64,000 nt of DNA from Halichondria panicea (Eukaryota > Porifera > Demospongiae > Suberitida > Halichondriidae): the NCBI RefSeq assembly GCF_963675165.1, contig NC_087387.1, forward strand, positions 1,247,001 through 1,311,000. The letters run 5' to 3'. The notes beneath the pieces are model-generated. The model searched no databases, was not told the DNA's origin, and saw only the letters and a program-made list of their open reading frames with translations. This document shows positions 17,762-28,879 of this stretch, piece by piece (position 1 is the first letter of the stretch; every line of letters begins with the position of its first letter). A program made the translations under genes and the position numbers.

Positions 17762-19928
17762 CTAAAATATAACAACAGATCCGTGACTGCACACATAAAC
17801 AAAACCATCACTGTCCACAGCTACTCCAAAAGGAGAAATGATATGACCATTACCAAATGATGTGACAAACTGACCATCTTTAGTGAACACTGACACACGC
17901 TTGTTAGTATTCTCAGCAACATAAACAAAACCAGTGACACACACACCACGAGGGCCAGACAGATCTCCTTGTCCACTTCCTTTCTTTCCAATCGAGTGAA
18001 TAAACCGACCATCCATAGTGAGCACTTGAACACGATGATTACTACAGTCAGTGACATACATCATTTGTTCATTGTCCACTGCAACATCCTCTGGTTGGTT
18101 AAAATGTCCATTACCAAATCCGAATGAACCAATCTGCTTGACTGGCTCCAGCTCTGTCGTCAACACTTGGACTCGGTAATTGTTCTGATCGCACACAAAC
18201 ACTTGATCACCAGCGACTGCTATCCCTCGAGGCCAGTTGAGTTCCTTTGGACCACTTCCCTTCGTCCCAAACCTCTTTAGCAGATCTCCTCTTTTGTTGA
18301 GCTTGTACACACAGTTTTTGCCGCTATCACAGACATAGATGTTGTCCTCCTTGTCTACTGCCACACCAGAGATATCGCCAAACCCATGCTTTGATTTGCT
18401 GATGCTTCGAATTTGTTTTCCTTTCTTGTCAAACACCAAAACATGACCCTCATACTCAGTTACAATCAGTTCTTCTGGTGAGTTGAATGCCATATATCGA
18501 GGTTTGTTGATTCCTCTTATCACCCTCACTGGTTTGTCCAGCTTGGTGGGGGGTATTTTAATGAACACAGAGAAGGGGCTTCCTGGGATGGGCTGGTCGT
18601 CCACTGAGATGAGGAGGTGGTGTTGACCACGTACCCTAGGGGTGTACTTAACACTGTACACTCCACCCCTCACAGGCACTGCTGGTAGCTGTTGGGTCGA
18701 TTGATCAGCTAGCGATTTCAGTACTGCTTGTGGTTTGCCTTGCTTTGAACTGATATAGACATTCAGATTTGTACATTTGTCAACTTCAGCCATCTTCACA
18801 CCATCACCCCTCACACAAGGATAAACTACTGTAACAACATTGTTCTCACACAACTTCTTGAGATCCTCACAAACAAACACTTCAACTCCAAAATCATCTT
18901 TCTCCACTGGATCAGGATTGGCCTCGCTTCACCACCTCGGCATCGATTCGACTCACCACCTGCTCTTGCATCGTAATCAGTTCTTCATCACTTGCATTCT
19001 CCAGTGTACGCTCTACAAAGTCAATCAAACTCTGAGCAGTGCCCAGGGACAGGTCCAGACCCTTCTCTTGAGCCGCCAGCTTCTCCATCTTTGAATCAGC
19101 CAAAGCAGAAGATTCTCGTAAAACACGGACCTTGCATCGATCGAGAATATCGTGTAGCTCCTGGAACTTGGCATTCACTTGTCTCTCTGTCAGTTCTTTC
19201 TGGGCCTGGATCTTCTGTTTAGTTCCTTTCACTTGATTCACAGCGGTGCTCAGATCAGGCAGTAGGTTCTTGAGTGGGGAGAGGTGCTCAGTCAGCTTTT
19301 TGCGAGTTGCGGGGGCGGCTTTCTTTACAAATTCGTAATTGTGTCCAGCGTGTTCAATAACGATACAGTCTCGACAGATGAGCTTGTTGCAATCGAAACA
19401 GAAAATCTTTTTTAGTTCTTCGTGATCATCACATTTTGGGGGTGGTAGGTTTTCGAATGTTAGTTCTTTCACTCCGCCCTGTTTGAGCTCGTCCAGAGTG
19501 GAGACGATATGTGTAGCAAACACGGCTTTCATACGTTGATGAGATTCTACACATTTTTCACAGATAAAATTGACACACTGTCGGCAGAATGCAGTGGCCT
19601 TTCCCCCAGAGCACACTTCACAGGTGGTCTCCAACTTGCCGTGAGCTTTCTCCATCCTCGAGTGGAGTGCTTTCATCCGGTTGATGAAGAATGCAGTGGG
19701 CAGTCTGTCTGGGTTGTTGTCAGGCAACAGAGTGGGCTCACGACAGTCGGGGCAAGGCGGCTGGTTGGGTTGGTAGCGACTGGAGAGTGTGAGGATGCAT
19801 TGCTTGCAGTAGTAGTGACAACAAGGGAGCAGCTTTGGCTCCTGGTAGCGGTCATGACAGATGCCACAGGTCACCTCTTGCTCGAGATCAGCAACAACTG
19901 GATCAACTGGATTAGGTCCTTCGGCCAT
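17762..19928 (-). pseudogene. TRIM-NHL copy C (one frameshift)
   Basis: This is a full-length TRIM-NHL gene in layout, starting MAEGPNPVDPVV at 19,928 with a four-residue insertion from a 12-base duplication. RING, B-boxes and coiled coil are open to about 18,923. There an 11-base deletion in the segment after VVKRG shifts the frame and ends translation at residue 338. The filamin and NHL half stays open in the next frame (17,762-18,907). The pre-filamin segment is class III (NLNVYISSKQGKPQAVLK), as in G and H. Its NHL loops include EYEGH, CDSGKN, QNNY, CSNH and GPRG. As written it would yield only an NHL-less RING/B-box/coiled-coil protein of 338 residues. Confidence 0.85.
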
Positions 19929-20465
19929 CGTTAGTTCAGATCTGGGGAATGCATTTGTACATTTATTTTATAAAAGTATGAAACTATTCGCAACTAGAAA
20001 TTGAGTACAAGAATGTTCAATAATTGTGCTAAAGTGATCATTAGGTCAAGCTAAAGCTACACCTCTGCAGCTAGTTCAAAAAACGTACTTACTCGGAAGT
20101 TCCTAGATACTAGATCCTTCAATTTCAGAAGCGCAGCACATTAAGTTGTTGTTTTGATGTACCTTGTACTGGTACATATGCTACGCCCATTACACAATGT
20201 TATAAATCTGACCAGATACGCCCACTTTTTTGTTTCAACACCCACACTTTTCTTCAAGGAAGCAGTGAAGTGAAGCAGTGAGTGAATAAAATACAAATGC
20301 ATGACCACTGTCCTTGAAATAATGTGCATAGTAGATCTTTATGATATAAAAGTGTTCAAGATACTCACAACCCATTTTCCTTCCCCTTCCATCACAATTC
20401 CTGTGACTTGTAGCTGGTACTATTTGCACTAGTAATATTGCAGAGACTGTATGGTACCGACTGCT
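19929..20465 (-). promoter_or_regulatory. 5' leader of TRIM-NHL copy C
   Basis: No gene is seen. The 5'UTR acceptor before the ATG is kept, and the donor is shifted in sequence (GAGTAAGTAC near 20,095). One AGATACGCCCAC motif lies near 20,213. The upstream sequence then departs from the other copies near 20,250, before the microsatellite, so this copy lost the usual MCM6 3' end upstream. Confidence 0.45.
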
Positions 20466-20771
<306 letters not shown>

Positions 20772-20899
20772 GTGCAGCTCAGTGCCTCTCTGGTTCAGTG
20801 GTAACAATTACCACCCACAATGTAAGTATCATTAGACGGCTATAATTAATTTTGGGTTTGGATTGTCCGATTTCAACTGTTTAATGATTTTCTGCATGG

Positions 20900-20967
20900 T
20901 AGCTCAAGGTTAGCCTCTATTCAAGGCTGATTTAATCGGCCTTGAATCGAGGCTAGCTCAAGGTTAA
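20900..20967. repeat. Small palindrome flanked by a 13-base direct repeat
   Basis: Arms TAGCCTCTATTCAAGGC (20,911-20,927) and GCCTTGAATCGAGGCTA (20,939-20,955) are inverted repeats with one mismatch. The word TAGCTCAAGGTTA occurs on both sides, at about 20,900-20,912 and 20,954-20,966. This looks like a foldback insertion with target duplication. The rest of 20,772-21,256 shows no gene. Confidence 0.6.
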
Positions 20968-21256
20968 GTTCTTTCAGATGGCATAAAATTAGTAATTTCT
21001 GAGGCCGTTTTGACAAAAAAGCTTGGGCTATAGGTGGGTGAAAAGTGCAAAATAGTCTCCATAAACAATGTTGAGCTGAACATAATAATTTATTATCATC
21101 TTAAAGTGCACTCCCTAAGCTTTCTAAATTATTGTTGGACCAACTGTACGCAAGTTATATAGAGTCCCCTTAGTGATTTTCCAAAGTGGTTCTGTTTTGC
21201 TAGCAATGTTATTGTGCACATTCATGTATCTGTTGTATTAAATGTACACATTGTAA

Positions 21257-21488
21257 TAGCCTCGCCCCCAGGCCGATCTGTCTCCAATTGAACGCTAGGT
21301 CGCCTCCTCTAGCCTCGACCCCAGGCCGATCTGTCTCCAATTGAACGCTAGGAGGAGGCGACCTAACGTTCAATTGGAGACGGATCGGCCTGGGGTCGAG
21401 GCTAACAGGCCGATCCGTCTCCAATTGAACGCTAGGAGGAGGCGACCTAGCGTTCAATTGGAGACGGATCGGCCTGGGGTCGAGGCTA
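21257..21488. repeat. Nested foldback element, 2.5 palindromic units
   Basis: Three related units lie in tandem. Unit 1 is one arm (about 21,257-21,308). Unit 2 (about 21,310-21,404) is a near-perfect palindrome with arms TAGCCTCGACCCCAGGCCGA ... and its complement around an AGGAGGCGAC centre. Unit 3 (about 21,405-21,488) is the same palindrome with a shortened left arm. The unit contains TCTCCAATTGAACG on each arm. No coding function is likely. It has the form of a snapback or foldback transposable element, or a hairpin-driven amplification. Confidence 0.85.
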
Positions 21489-21650
21489 ACATTGTAATTG
21501 CACTGGCTGGTTGGATTGAAGTGGTTGATCCATGCACAGTGTGTTAATCCTTCACAAATAATCGTTTGTGGAAGTAGTAATAATTATACGGTATGGCTAG
21601 TATTTGCATTAACAACCTCCAGCTATAGAGTGTTTGTTCCTTCCCTACAG

Positions 21651-22433
21651 GAAACTGTGTGTCCTGGACAACAGTCACTCACTGCACACCATCTACTCCC
21701 TCGACCACAGTCCACAAGAGGAGACATTCATCAACAGCTCCTACGTCAGCATAGACCACTCCTCCCCCATCCAGCACACCTTCACCTTCACCAACGCCCA
21801 CCCTCACACCACATCCAACAAACCACAAGAGACAGTATTCAATGTGATGATATTTACGGCCGACACTATATCCCCCCCTCAACCCACACCAAAGCTAGCA
21901 CAGTGACAGAGAGTATTAATAGAGAGACTGTGAGTGAGCCACTGTCTAATGGAGGGGCAAAGAGAAGAGGATCGTTTGAAGATATCGTCAGCCATTTTCC
22001 ACTGAGGGAGACAGCACAGTTAAATTTGAATAGACGGCAGAATCACAAGACAATTTGCTCAGCAATGATGAGGATGGTTCTGATTAAAAGCATTCCATTA
22101 TATACCATTGTTAATACGTGTATATTGTGCTACTGTACTTCATGGGTGTATTTTCACAAGGGTACGATATTCAGCATTTTGCTGAGCTTGCACTAGCATT
22201 TAGTTACATTTGTAGATAGAAGACTCAAGGCTATTGCTAGTATCTGTCACTGACTCCTATCCCCCCCGGCCCCCATACACACACACACACAGCATCAGCT
22301 GCCAACTCCCAATCTGAGGAAGAGGCTATCTTCACTAACATTCAGCACACCCGACTTGGTGCCCATGGCAATGCTGGTCAAAGGTGACAGTCGTACTGAC
22401 AGACACAGACACTGCTCAGGTCACCACACCCAT
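21651..22433 (+). pseudogene. Unrecognised plus-strand gene fragment, copy 1
   Basis: A candidate exon begins after the acceptor TTCCCTACAG (21,641-21,650) and reads KLCVLDNSHSLHTIYSL, SYVSIDHSSPIQHTF and TFTNAHPHT. A following stretch reads DDIYGRHYIPPSTHTKAS and GSFEDIVSHFPLRETAQ in another frame, and a third stretch near 22,290-22,380 reads LPTPNLRKRLSS-like sequence. I do not recognise the family. A second, differently damaged copy lies at 25,158-26,360. Shared exon-like acceptors and codon-like conservation suggest pieces of a real gene co-duplicated with TRIM copies D and E. Both copies look broken. Confidence 0.4.
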
Positions 22434-22674
22434 CGTAGTCGTGCCCAACGGTGCCACCATGCACACTGAAGCACAATCTAGTACTGGAACAATGTACTGC
22501 TTCAACATGTTGCTTAATGCTTATAATTTTCATTTTAGTAAGTCTAAACTTTCAAATTTTTGTACACATCACATTTGAAAACGGTTAATTAAGATAATAC
22601 AACCACAGATTTGTCACTCAACACACAAAATTAATAGTAATTATGAAATGCAAACTAGTCATGCAAGACAGCCA
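22434..22674. other. Non-coding spacer 3' of TRIM-NHL copy D
   Basis: This is AT-rich sequence between the plus-strand fragment and the TRIM copy D stop. I see no gene, repeat or clear signal in it. Confidence 0.6.
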
Positions 22675-24687
22675 CTAAAAGATAATAACAGATCCGTCAC
22701 TGCACACATACACAAAACCATCATTGTCCACAGCTACTCCATAAAGATGGGAAGTGATATGACCATTACCAAATGATGTGACAAACTGACCGTCTTTAGT
22801 AAACACTGACACACGATTGTTATCAAAATCAGCAACATAAACAAAGCTAGTAACACACACACCATGAGGGCGAGACAGATCTCCTTGTCCACTTCCCACT
22901 CTGTGGTTGTTCTGATCGCACACAAACACTTGATCACCAGCGACTGCTATCCCTCGAGGCCAGTTGAGTTCCTTTGGACCAATTCCCCTTGTCCCAAACC
23001 TCTTCAGTAGATCTTCTCTTTTGTTGAACTTGTACACACAACTTTCGCCGTTGTCACAGACATATATGTTGTCCTCCTTGTCTACTGCCACACCAGAGAT
23101 ATTGCTAAACCCATGCTTTGATTTGCTGATGCTTCGAATTCGTTCTCCTTTCTTGTCCAACACCAAAACATCACTGTCTCGATCAGTTACAATCAGTTCT
23201 TCTGATGAGTTGAATGCCATATACCGAGGGTTGTTGATTCCTCTTATCACTCTTACTGGTTTGTCCAGCTTCGTAGGGGGTATTTTGACGAACACAGAGA
23301 AGGGGCTTCCTGGGATGGGCTGGTTGTCCACTGAGATCAGGAGGTGGTGTCGACCACGTACCCTAGGGGTGTACTCAACACTGTACACTCCATCCCTCAC
23401 AGGCACTGCTTGCAATTGCTGAGATGATTCTTCAACTAGCGATTTTAGAGCCACTTGTATTGTATGATGCTTAAATTGTGTATTACATTCCACAAGAATC
23501 GAAAAATTGTTAAGTGTACTAATTTCAGCAGTTCTAGCTCCATTTCCTTCGACAGTGAACTTTGTTGGATCCACTTTTCCTTCATACACAAAAACATTGT
23601 TCTCACACAACTTCTTGAGATCCTCAGAAACAAACCCTTCGACTTCAAAATCATCTTTCTCTACTGGATCAAGATTGGCTGCTTCCTTCCCTCGCTTCAC
23701 CACCTCGGCATCGATTCGACTCACCACCTGCGATTGCATTGTAATCAGTTCTTCATCACTTGCATTCTCCAGTGTACGCTCTACAAAGGCAATCAAACTC
23801 TGAGCAGTGCCCAGGGACAGGTCCAGACCCTTCTCTTGAACCGTCAGCTTCTCCATCTTTGAATCAGCTAAAACAGAAGATTTTCGTAAAACACGGACCT
23901 TGCATTGATCGAGAATATCGTGTAGCTCCTGGAACTTGGCATTCACTTGTCTCTCTGTCAGCTCTTTCTGGGCCTGTATCTTCTGTTTGGTTCCTTTCAC
24001 TTGATTCACAGCTGTGCTCAGATCAGGCAGTAGGTTCTTGAGTGGGGAGAGGTGCTCCGTCAGCTTTTTGCGAGTTGCGGGGGCGGCTTTCTTTACAAAT
24101 TCGTAATTGTGTCCAGCATGTTCAATAACGATACAGTCTCGACAGATGAGCTTGTTGCAATCGAAACAGAAAATCTTTTTTAGTTCCTCGTGATCTTCAC
24201 ATTTTGGGGGTGGTGGGTTTTCGAATGTTAGTTCTTTCACTCCGCCCTGTTTGAGCTGTTCCAGAGTAGAGACGATATGTGTAGCAAACACTTTCATACG
24301 TTGATGAGGTCTTACACAATCCTCACAGATGAAATTGACACACTGTCGGCAGAATGCAGTGGCTTTTCCCCCAGAGCACATTTCACAAGTAGTCTCCAAC
24401 TTGCCGTGGGCTTTCTCCATTCTCGAGTGGAGTGCTTTCATCCGGTTGATGAAGAACGCAGTGGTCAGTCTGTCTGGGTTGTTGTCTGGCAATAGAGTGG
24501 GCTCACGACAGTCGGGGCAGGGGAACGGCTGGTTGGGTCGGTAGCGACTGGAGAGTGTGAGGATGCATTGTTTGCAGTAGTAGTGACAACAAGGGAGCAG
24601 CTTTGGCTCCTGGTAGCGGTCATGACAGATACCACAGGTCACCTCTTGCTCGAGATCAGCAACAACTGGATCAGGTCCTTCGGCCAT
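22675..24687 (-). CDS. TRIM-NHL protein, copy D (open, short by about one NHL repeat; 670 aa)
   Basis: The reading frame is uninterrupted from MAEGPDP (24,687; another ATG lies immediately upstream) to the stop at 22,675. RING, both B-boxes, coiled coil and filamin domain are complete. In the propeller, CDQNNHRV of one repeat joins directly to GSGQGDLSRPHG of a later one, so about 61 residues found in the other copies are missing in frame. The remaining NHL repeats would not close a standard six-bladed ring. The pre-filamin segment is class II (NNFSILVECNTQ), shared with F. Its NHL loops include DRDSD, CDNGES, RPHG and DFDNN. It may be a functional variant or an early pseudogene; sequence alone does not decide. 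Confidence 0.8.
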   Translation of the reverse strand: MAEGPDPVVADLEQEVTCGICHDRYQEPKLLPCCHYYCKQCILTLSSRYRPNQPFPCPDCREPTLLPDNNPDRLTTAFFINRMKALHSRMEKAHGKLETTCEMCSGGKATAFCRQCVNFICEDCVRPHQRMKVFATHIVSTLEQLKQGGVKELTFENPPPPKCEDHEELKKIFCFDCNKLICRDCIVIEHAGHNYEFVKKAAPATRKKLTEHLSPLKNLLPDLSTAVNQVKGTKQKIQAQKELTERQVNAKFQELHDILDQCKVRVLRKSSVLADSKMEKLTVQEKGLDLSLGTAQSLIAFVERTLENASDEELITMQSQVVSRIDAEVVKRGKEAANLDPVEKDDFEVEGFVSEDLKKLCENNVFVYEGKVDPTKFTVEGNGARTAEISTLNNFSILVECNTQFKHHTIQVALKSLVEESSQQLQAVPVRDGVYSVEYTPRVRGRHHLLISVDNQPIPGSPFSVFVKIPPTKLDKPVRVIRGINNPRYMAFNSSEELIVTDRDSDVLVLDKKGERIRSISKSKHGFSNISGVAVDKEDNIYVCDNGESCVYKFNKREDLLKRFGTRGIGPKELNWPRGIAVAGDQVFVCDQNNHRVGSGQGDLSRPHGVCVTSFVYVADFDNNRVSVFTKDGQFVTSFGNGHITSHLYGVAVDNDGFVYVCSDGSVIIF

Positions 24688-25157
24688 CATTTATAGTTCA
24701 GATCTGGGGAATGCATTTGTAAAAGCATGAAACTAATCTCATGTTTAATTAATGCAAATATTGGCTAGCTAGAAATTGAGTACTAGTCTAGAATGTTAAA
24801 TCTGTGAATAATAGTTTGCACTAAGTGATCAATTAGGTCAAGCTAAGCTAGACCTCTGCAGCTAGTTGAAAAAACTTACCTACTAGATCTATATCAGAAG
24901 TTCCTTTCAAGCACATTAATTTGTATGAATCTCAGATACGCCCACTTTTTTGTTTCAACGCCCACACTTTTCTTCCCATCATCCATTCACTTCTTCCAGA
25001 GTCTCAAAAGAAGTGAGTCCACATTGAGCATGTATGGAAACAAATTGGATAAAACCTATATTTATTTGCATACTGCATATTGCTTAGTACAGTCTATCTG
25101 GCTGTAAACAATCAGGCTCCAGCTATAGAATTGAGTGTGTGTGTTCCTTCCCTACAG
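24688..25157 (-). promoter_or_regulatory. 5' leader of TRIM-NHL copy D
   Basis: No gene is seen. The 5'UTR donor TAG|GTAAGT (near 24,878) and acceptor CCCCAG (near 24,703) are kept. The CAGATACGCCCAC motif is present near 24,931. Beyond about 25,000 the sequence no longer resembles the MCM6-flanked leaders and runs into plus-strand fragment copy 2. Confidence 0.45.
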
Positions 25158-26360
25158 GAAACTGTGTGTCCTGGACAACAATCACTCACTGCACACCATC
25201 TACTCCCTCACCACAGTCCACAAGAACAGCTCCTACGTCAGCATAGACCACTTCCCCATCCAGCACACCTTCACCTTCACCAACGCCCGCCCACCCTCAC
25301 ACCAGATCCAAAAAACCACAAGAGACGATAATATTATTGGATGATGATATTTACGGCCGACACTATATCCTCCCTCAACCCACACCAAAGCTAGCACAGT
25401 GACAGAGAGTATTGATAGAGGGACTGCGAGGGAGCCACTGTCTAATGGAGGGGCAAAGATAAGAGGATCGTCTTTGAAGAGATCTTCAGCCATTTTCCAC
25501 CGAGGAAGACAGCTCAGTTTGAAGAGACGGCAGAATCACAAGACAATTTGTTCAGTGATGATGAGGATGGTCCTGATTATGATACGCTGGAGCCTGTTGT
25601 CATGGATACGTTGTCAGAGGGTGCTCCTCGAGTTCTCAGTAGCATTGCATACTGAGAAACAAGGTATGTACATGTACCAGATTGTGTTGCTATAACAGTC
25701 ATCATATTCATTACCTCGGCATTCCAATCACTATTGTTGTGTACCATTGTTGATGCACTGTGCTACTGCAGAAGAGGTACGACACGCTCGGTGCATCTCT
25801 AGCAATTAGTCTCGGATTATCTGCCCACATGTTGTTGTTATTGCTGAGTGTAATCAGGCTAATTGCTTGAGCTGCACTGCGCCCGTTGTACCTCCTTGAA
25901 CATTGTGCTGAGCTTGCATTTAATTAGAAGAGTCAAGGCTATTGCTAGTATCTGTAACCGCCCACATGCACACACATTAATTTTGATGCTGGTATATTGT
26001 GCTATATGTGCTGTACTTCATGGGGGTGTATTTTTGTGAGGGTTCGCTATAAGTATGGTGCTGAGCTTGCACTATATTTGTATTTGTAGATAGAAGAGTC
26101 AAGGCTATTGCTATATCTGTCACTGACTCCTACCCCCCACATGCACACACTCTCCCCCCCCCCCCACACACACACAGAGCACCAGCTGCCAACTCCCAAT
26201 CTGAGGAATAGGCTATCTACGCTAACAATCAGCACACTTGACTTGGTGCCCATGGCAACGCTGGTCAAAGGTGGGAGTCGTACTGGCAGACACAGACACT
26301 GCTCAGATCACACCCATCACGCCCACCACAGCAGCACAACTGACGGCACTAGTGGAATAG
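25158..26360 (+). pseudogene. Unrecognised plus-strand gene fragment, copy 2
   Basis: This is a second copy of the fragment at 21,651. It begins after the same CCCTACAG acceptor with KLCVLDNNHSLHTIYSL, then loses about 27 bases relative to copy 1 and shifts frame. A stretch near 25,500-25,640 stays open as QDNLFSDDEDGPDYDTLE followed by VVMDTLSEGAPRVLSS, which is more complete than in copy 1. The last exon-like block near 26,180-26,290 reads HQLPTPNLRNRLST and TLDLVPMATLVKG. About 350 bases near 25,720-26,060 have no counterpart in copy 1. The family is not recognised, and the copy is probably broken. Confidence 0.4.
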
Positions 26361-26539
26361 TGCACTGACTGTATTTGACTCACATCTTAGTTATGCTATT
26401 ACTTTTACGTAAAGTTCATAAATTCGTTCAATCAATAAACAATATACACATATATACTGGTAGACTACAAAACCACAGATATATGCTACTGCACACACAC
26501 AAATAAGGTAAGTAACAAAGTGAAGACAACCACAAAACA

Positions 26540-28704
26540 CTAAAAGATAACAACAGATCCTTCACTGCACACATACACAAAACCACCACTCACTGTCCAC
26601 AGCTACTCCATAAGAGAAGTGATATGACCATTACCAAATGATGTGACAAACTGACCATCTTTAGTGAACACTGACACATGCTTGTTAGTATACTCAGCAA
26701 CATAAAAAAAACTACTGACACACACACCACGAGAACCAGAAAGATCTCCTTGTCCATTTCCTTTCTTTCCAATCGAGTGAATAAACCGATCATCCATAGT
26801 GAGCACTTGAACACGATGATTACCATAGTCAGTGACATACACCATTTGTACATTGTCCACCGCAACATCCTCTGGTAGGTCATTACCAGTTTCCATTAAA
26901 TCAATCTGCTTGACTGGCCCCAGCTCTGTCGTCAACACTTGGACTCCGTGATTCCCTCGATTGCACACAAACACTTCATCACCAGCGACTGCTATCCCTT
27001 GAGGGTAGTAGAGTTTTTTTAGAATACTTTCCCTTGTCCCAAACCATTTTAGCAGATATCCTCTTTTGTACACGCAGTGTTTGTTGCTGCCAGAGACATA
27101 GATCTTGTCTTCCTTGTCTACTGCCACACGAGAGATACTGCCAAACCAATGTATTGATTTGCTGATGCTTTGAATTTGTTTTCCTTTCTTGTCAAACATC
27201 AAAATATCACCGTTCCAGTCAGTTACAATCAGTTCTTCTGATGAGTTGAATGCCATATACCGAGGGTTGTTGATTCCTCTTATCACCCTCACAGGTTTGT
27301 CCAGCTTGGTGGGGGGTATTTTGACGAACACAGAGAAGGGGCTTCCTGAAATAGGCTGGTCGTCCACTGAGATCAGGAGGTGGTATCGACCACGTACCCT
27401 AGGGGTGTACTCAACACTGTACACTCCACCCCTCACAGGCACTGCTTGTAGCTGTTGAGATGATCAGCTAGCAATTTTAAAGTTGCTTTAGCTTTTGAAA
27501 ATTGTCGTGGCTGGTGTATATTGATTGAAAAGCAAGCAGGTTTATCGATTTCAGCATTTTTAACTACATCTCCTTCCACAGTGCACTTCGTTGGATCCAC
27601 TGTACCGTCATACACAATAACGTTGTTTTTACACAACTCCTTGAGACCCTTATAAACAAACACCTCAACTCCAAAATCATCTTTCTCCACTGGATCAGAA
27701 TTGGCTGCTTCCTTCACCACCTCAGCATCGATTCGACTCACCACCTGCTCTTGCATCGTAATCAGTTCTTCATCACTTGCATTCTCCAGTGTACGCTCTA
27801 CAAAGTCAATCAAACTCTGAGCAGTGCCTAGGGACAGGTCCAGATCTTTCTCTTGAACTGTCAGCTTCTCCATCTTTGAATCAGCTAAAGCAGAAGATTC
27901 TCGTAAAACACGGACTTTGCATCGATCGAGAATATCGTGTAGCTCCTGGAACTTGGCATTCACTTGTCTCTCTGTCAGTTCTTTCTGGGCCTGTATATTC
28001 TGTTTAGTTCCTTTCACTTGATTCACAGCGGTGCTCAGATGAGGCAGTAGGTTCTTGAGTGGGGAGAGGTGCTCCGTCAGCTTTTTGCGAGTTTCGGGGG
28101 CGGCTTTCTTAACTAACTCTGACTTGTGGTCACAATGATCGAATACAACACAGTCTCGACAGATGAGCTTGTTGCAATCGAAACAAAAAATCTTCTTTGG
28201 CTCCTCATGATCCTCGCATTTTGGGGGTAGTGGGCTTTCGAATGTTAGATCTTTCACTCCGCCCTGTTTGAGCTGTTCCAGAGTAGAGACGATATGTGTA
28301 GCAAACACTTTCATACGCTGATGAAATCTTACACAATCCTCACAAATGAACTGGACACACTGTCGGCAGAATGCAGTGGCCTTTTCCCCAGGGCACATTT
28401 CACAGGTGGCCTCTAACTTGCCGTGGGCTTTCTCCATCCTCGAGTGGAGTGCTTTCATCCGGTTGATGAAGAACGCAGTGGGCAGTCTGTCTGGGTTGTT
28501 GTCTGGCAATAGAGTGGGCTCACGACAGTCGGGGCAGGGGAACGGCTGGTTGGGTGGGTAGCGACTGGAGAGTGTGAGGATGCATTGCTTGCAGTAGTAG
28601 TGACAACGAGGGAGCAGCTTTGGCTCCTGGATGCGGTCATGACAGATGCCACAGGTCACCTCTTGCTCGAGATCAGCAACAACTGGATCAGGTTTTTCGG
28701 CCAT
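26540..28704 (-). pseudogene. TRIM-NHL copy E (decayed)
   Basis: RING, B-boxes and coiled coil are open from MAEKPDP (28,704). A four-base deletion near 27,463 in the filamin segment shifts the frame, ending the first ORF after 423 residues. A second frameshift near the C-terminus (about 26,605) precedes the final VYVCSEGSVVIF-like end. NHL residues are eroded (CVYKRGYLL, NHGVQVL, GNDLPED). B-box 2 also differs from the rest (CVVFDHCDHKSEL). The pre-filamin segment is class I. This is the most diverged member and clearly non-functional as a full protein. Confidence 0.85.
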
Positions 28705-28879
28705 CGTTAGAAATTGTTTCTCAGATCTGGAGAATGCAATTGTGTAGAATGTTGAATATTGTATAATTAGCTATATACATGTACTATAGTATAGTCTATA
28801 CCTCTGCAGCTACTGTATGAAGTCTTACCTACAATCAGAAAAAGCTTTCCAGGGTTAAAGCATATGGTCAAAGTAAGCT
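28705..28879 (-). promoter_or_regulatory. Short 5' leader of TRIM-NHL copy E
   Basis: A donor-like GTAAGACTTC near 28,830 and an acceptor-like CTCCAG before the ATG suggest the 5'UTR intron was once present. Upstream the leader is cut off directly by the 3' end of Tudor copy d, so the usual promoter elements are missing. This fits with decay of copy E. Confidence 0.4.

Noticed and set aside
25980-26180. CA- and C-rich stretches as regulatory elements
   Set aside because: Simple low-complexity sequence with no conserved motif beyond the duplicated fragment.
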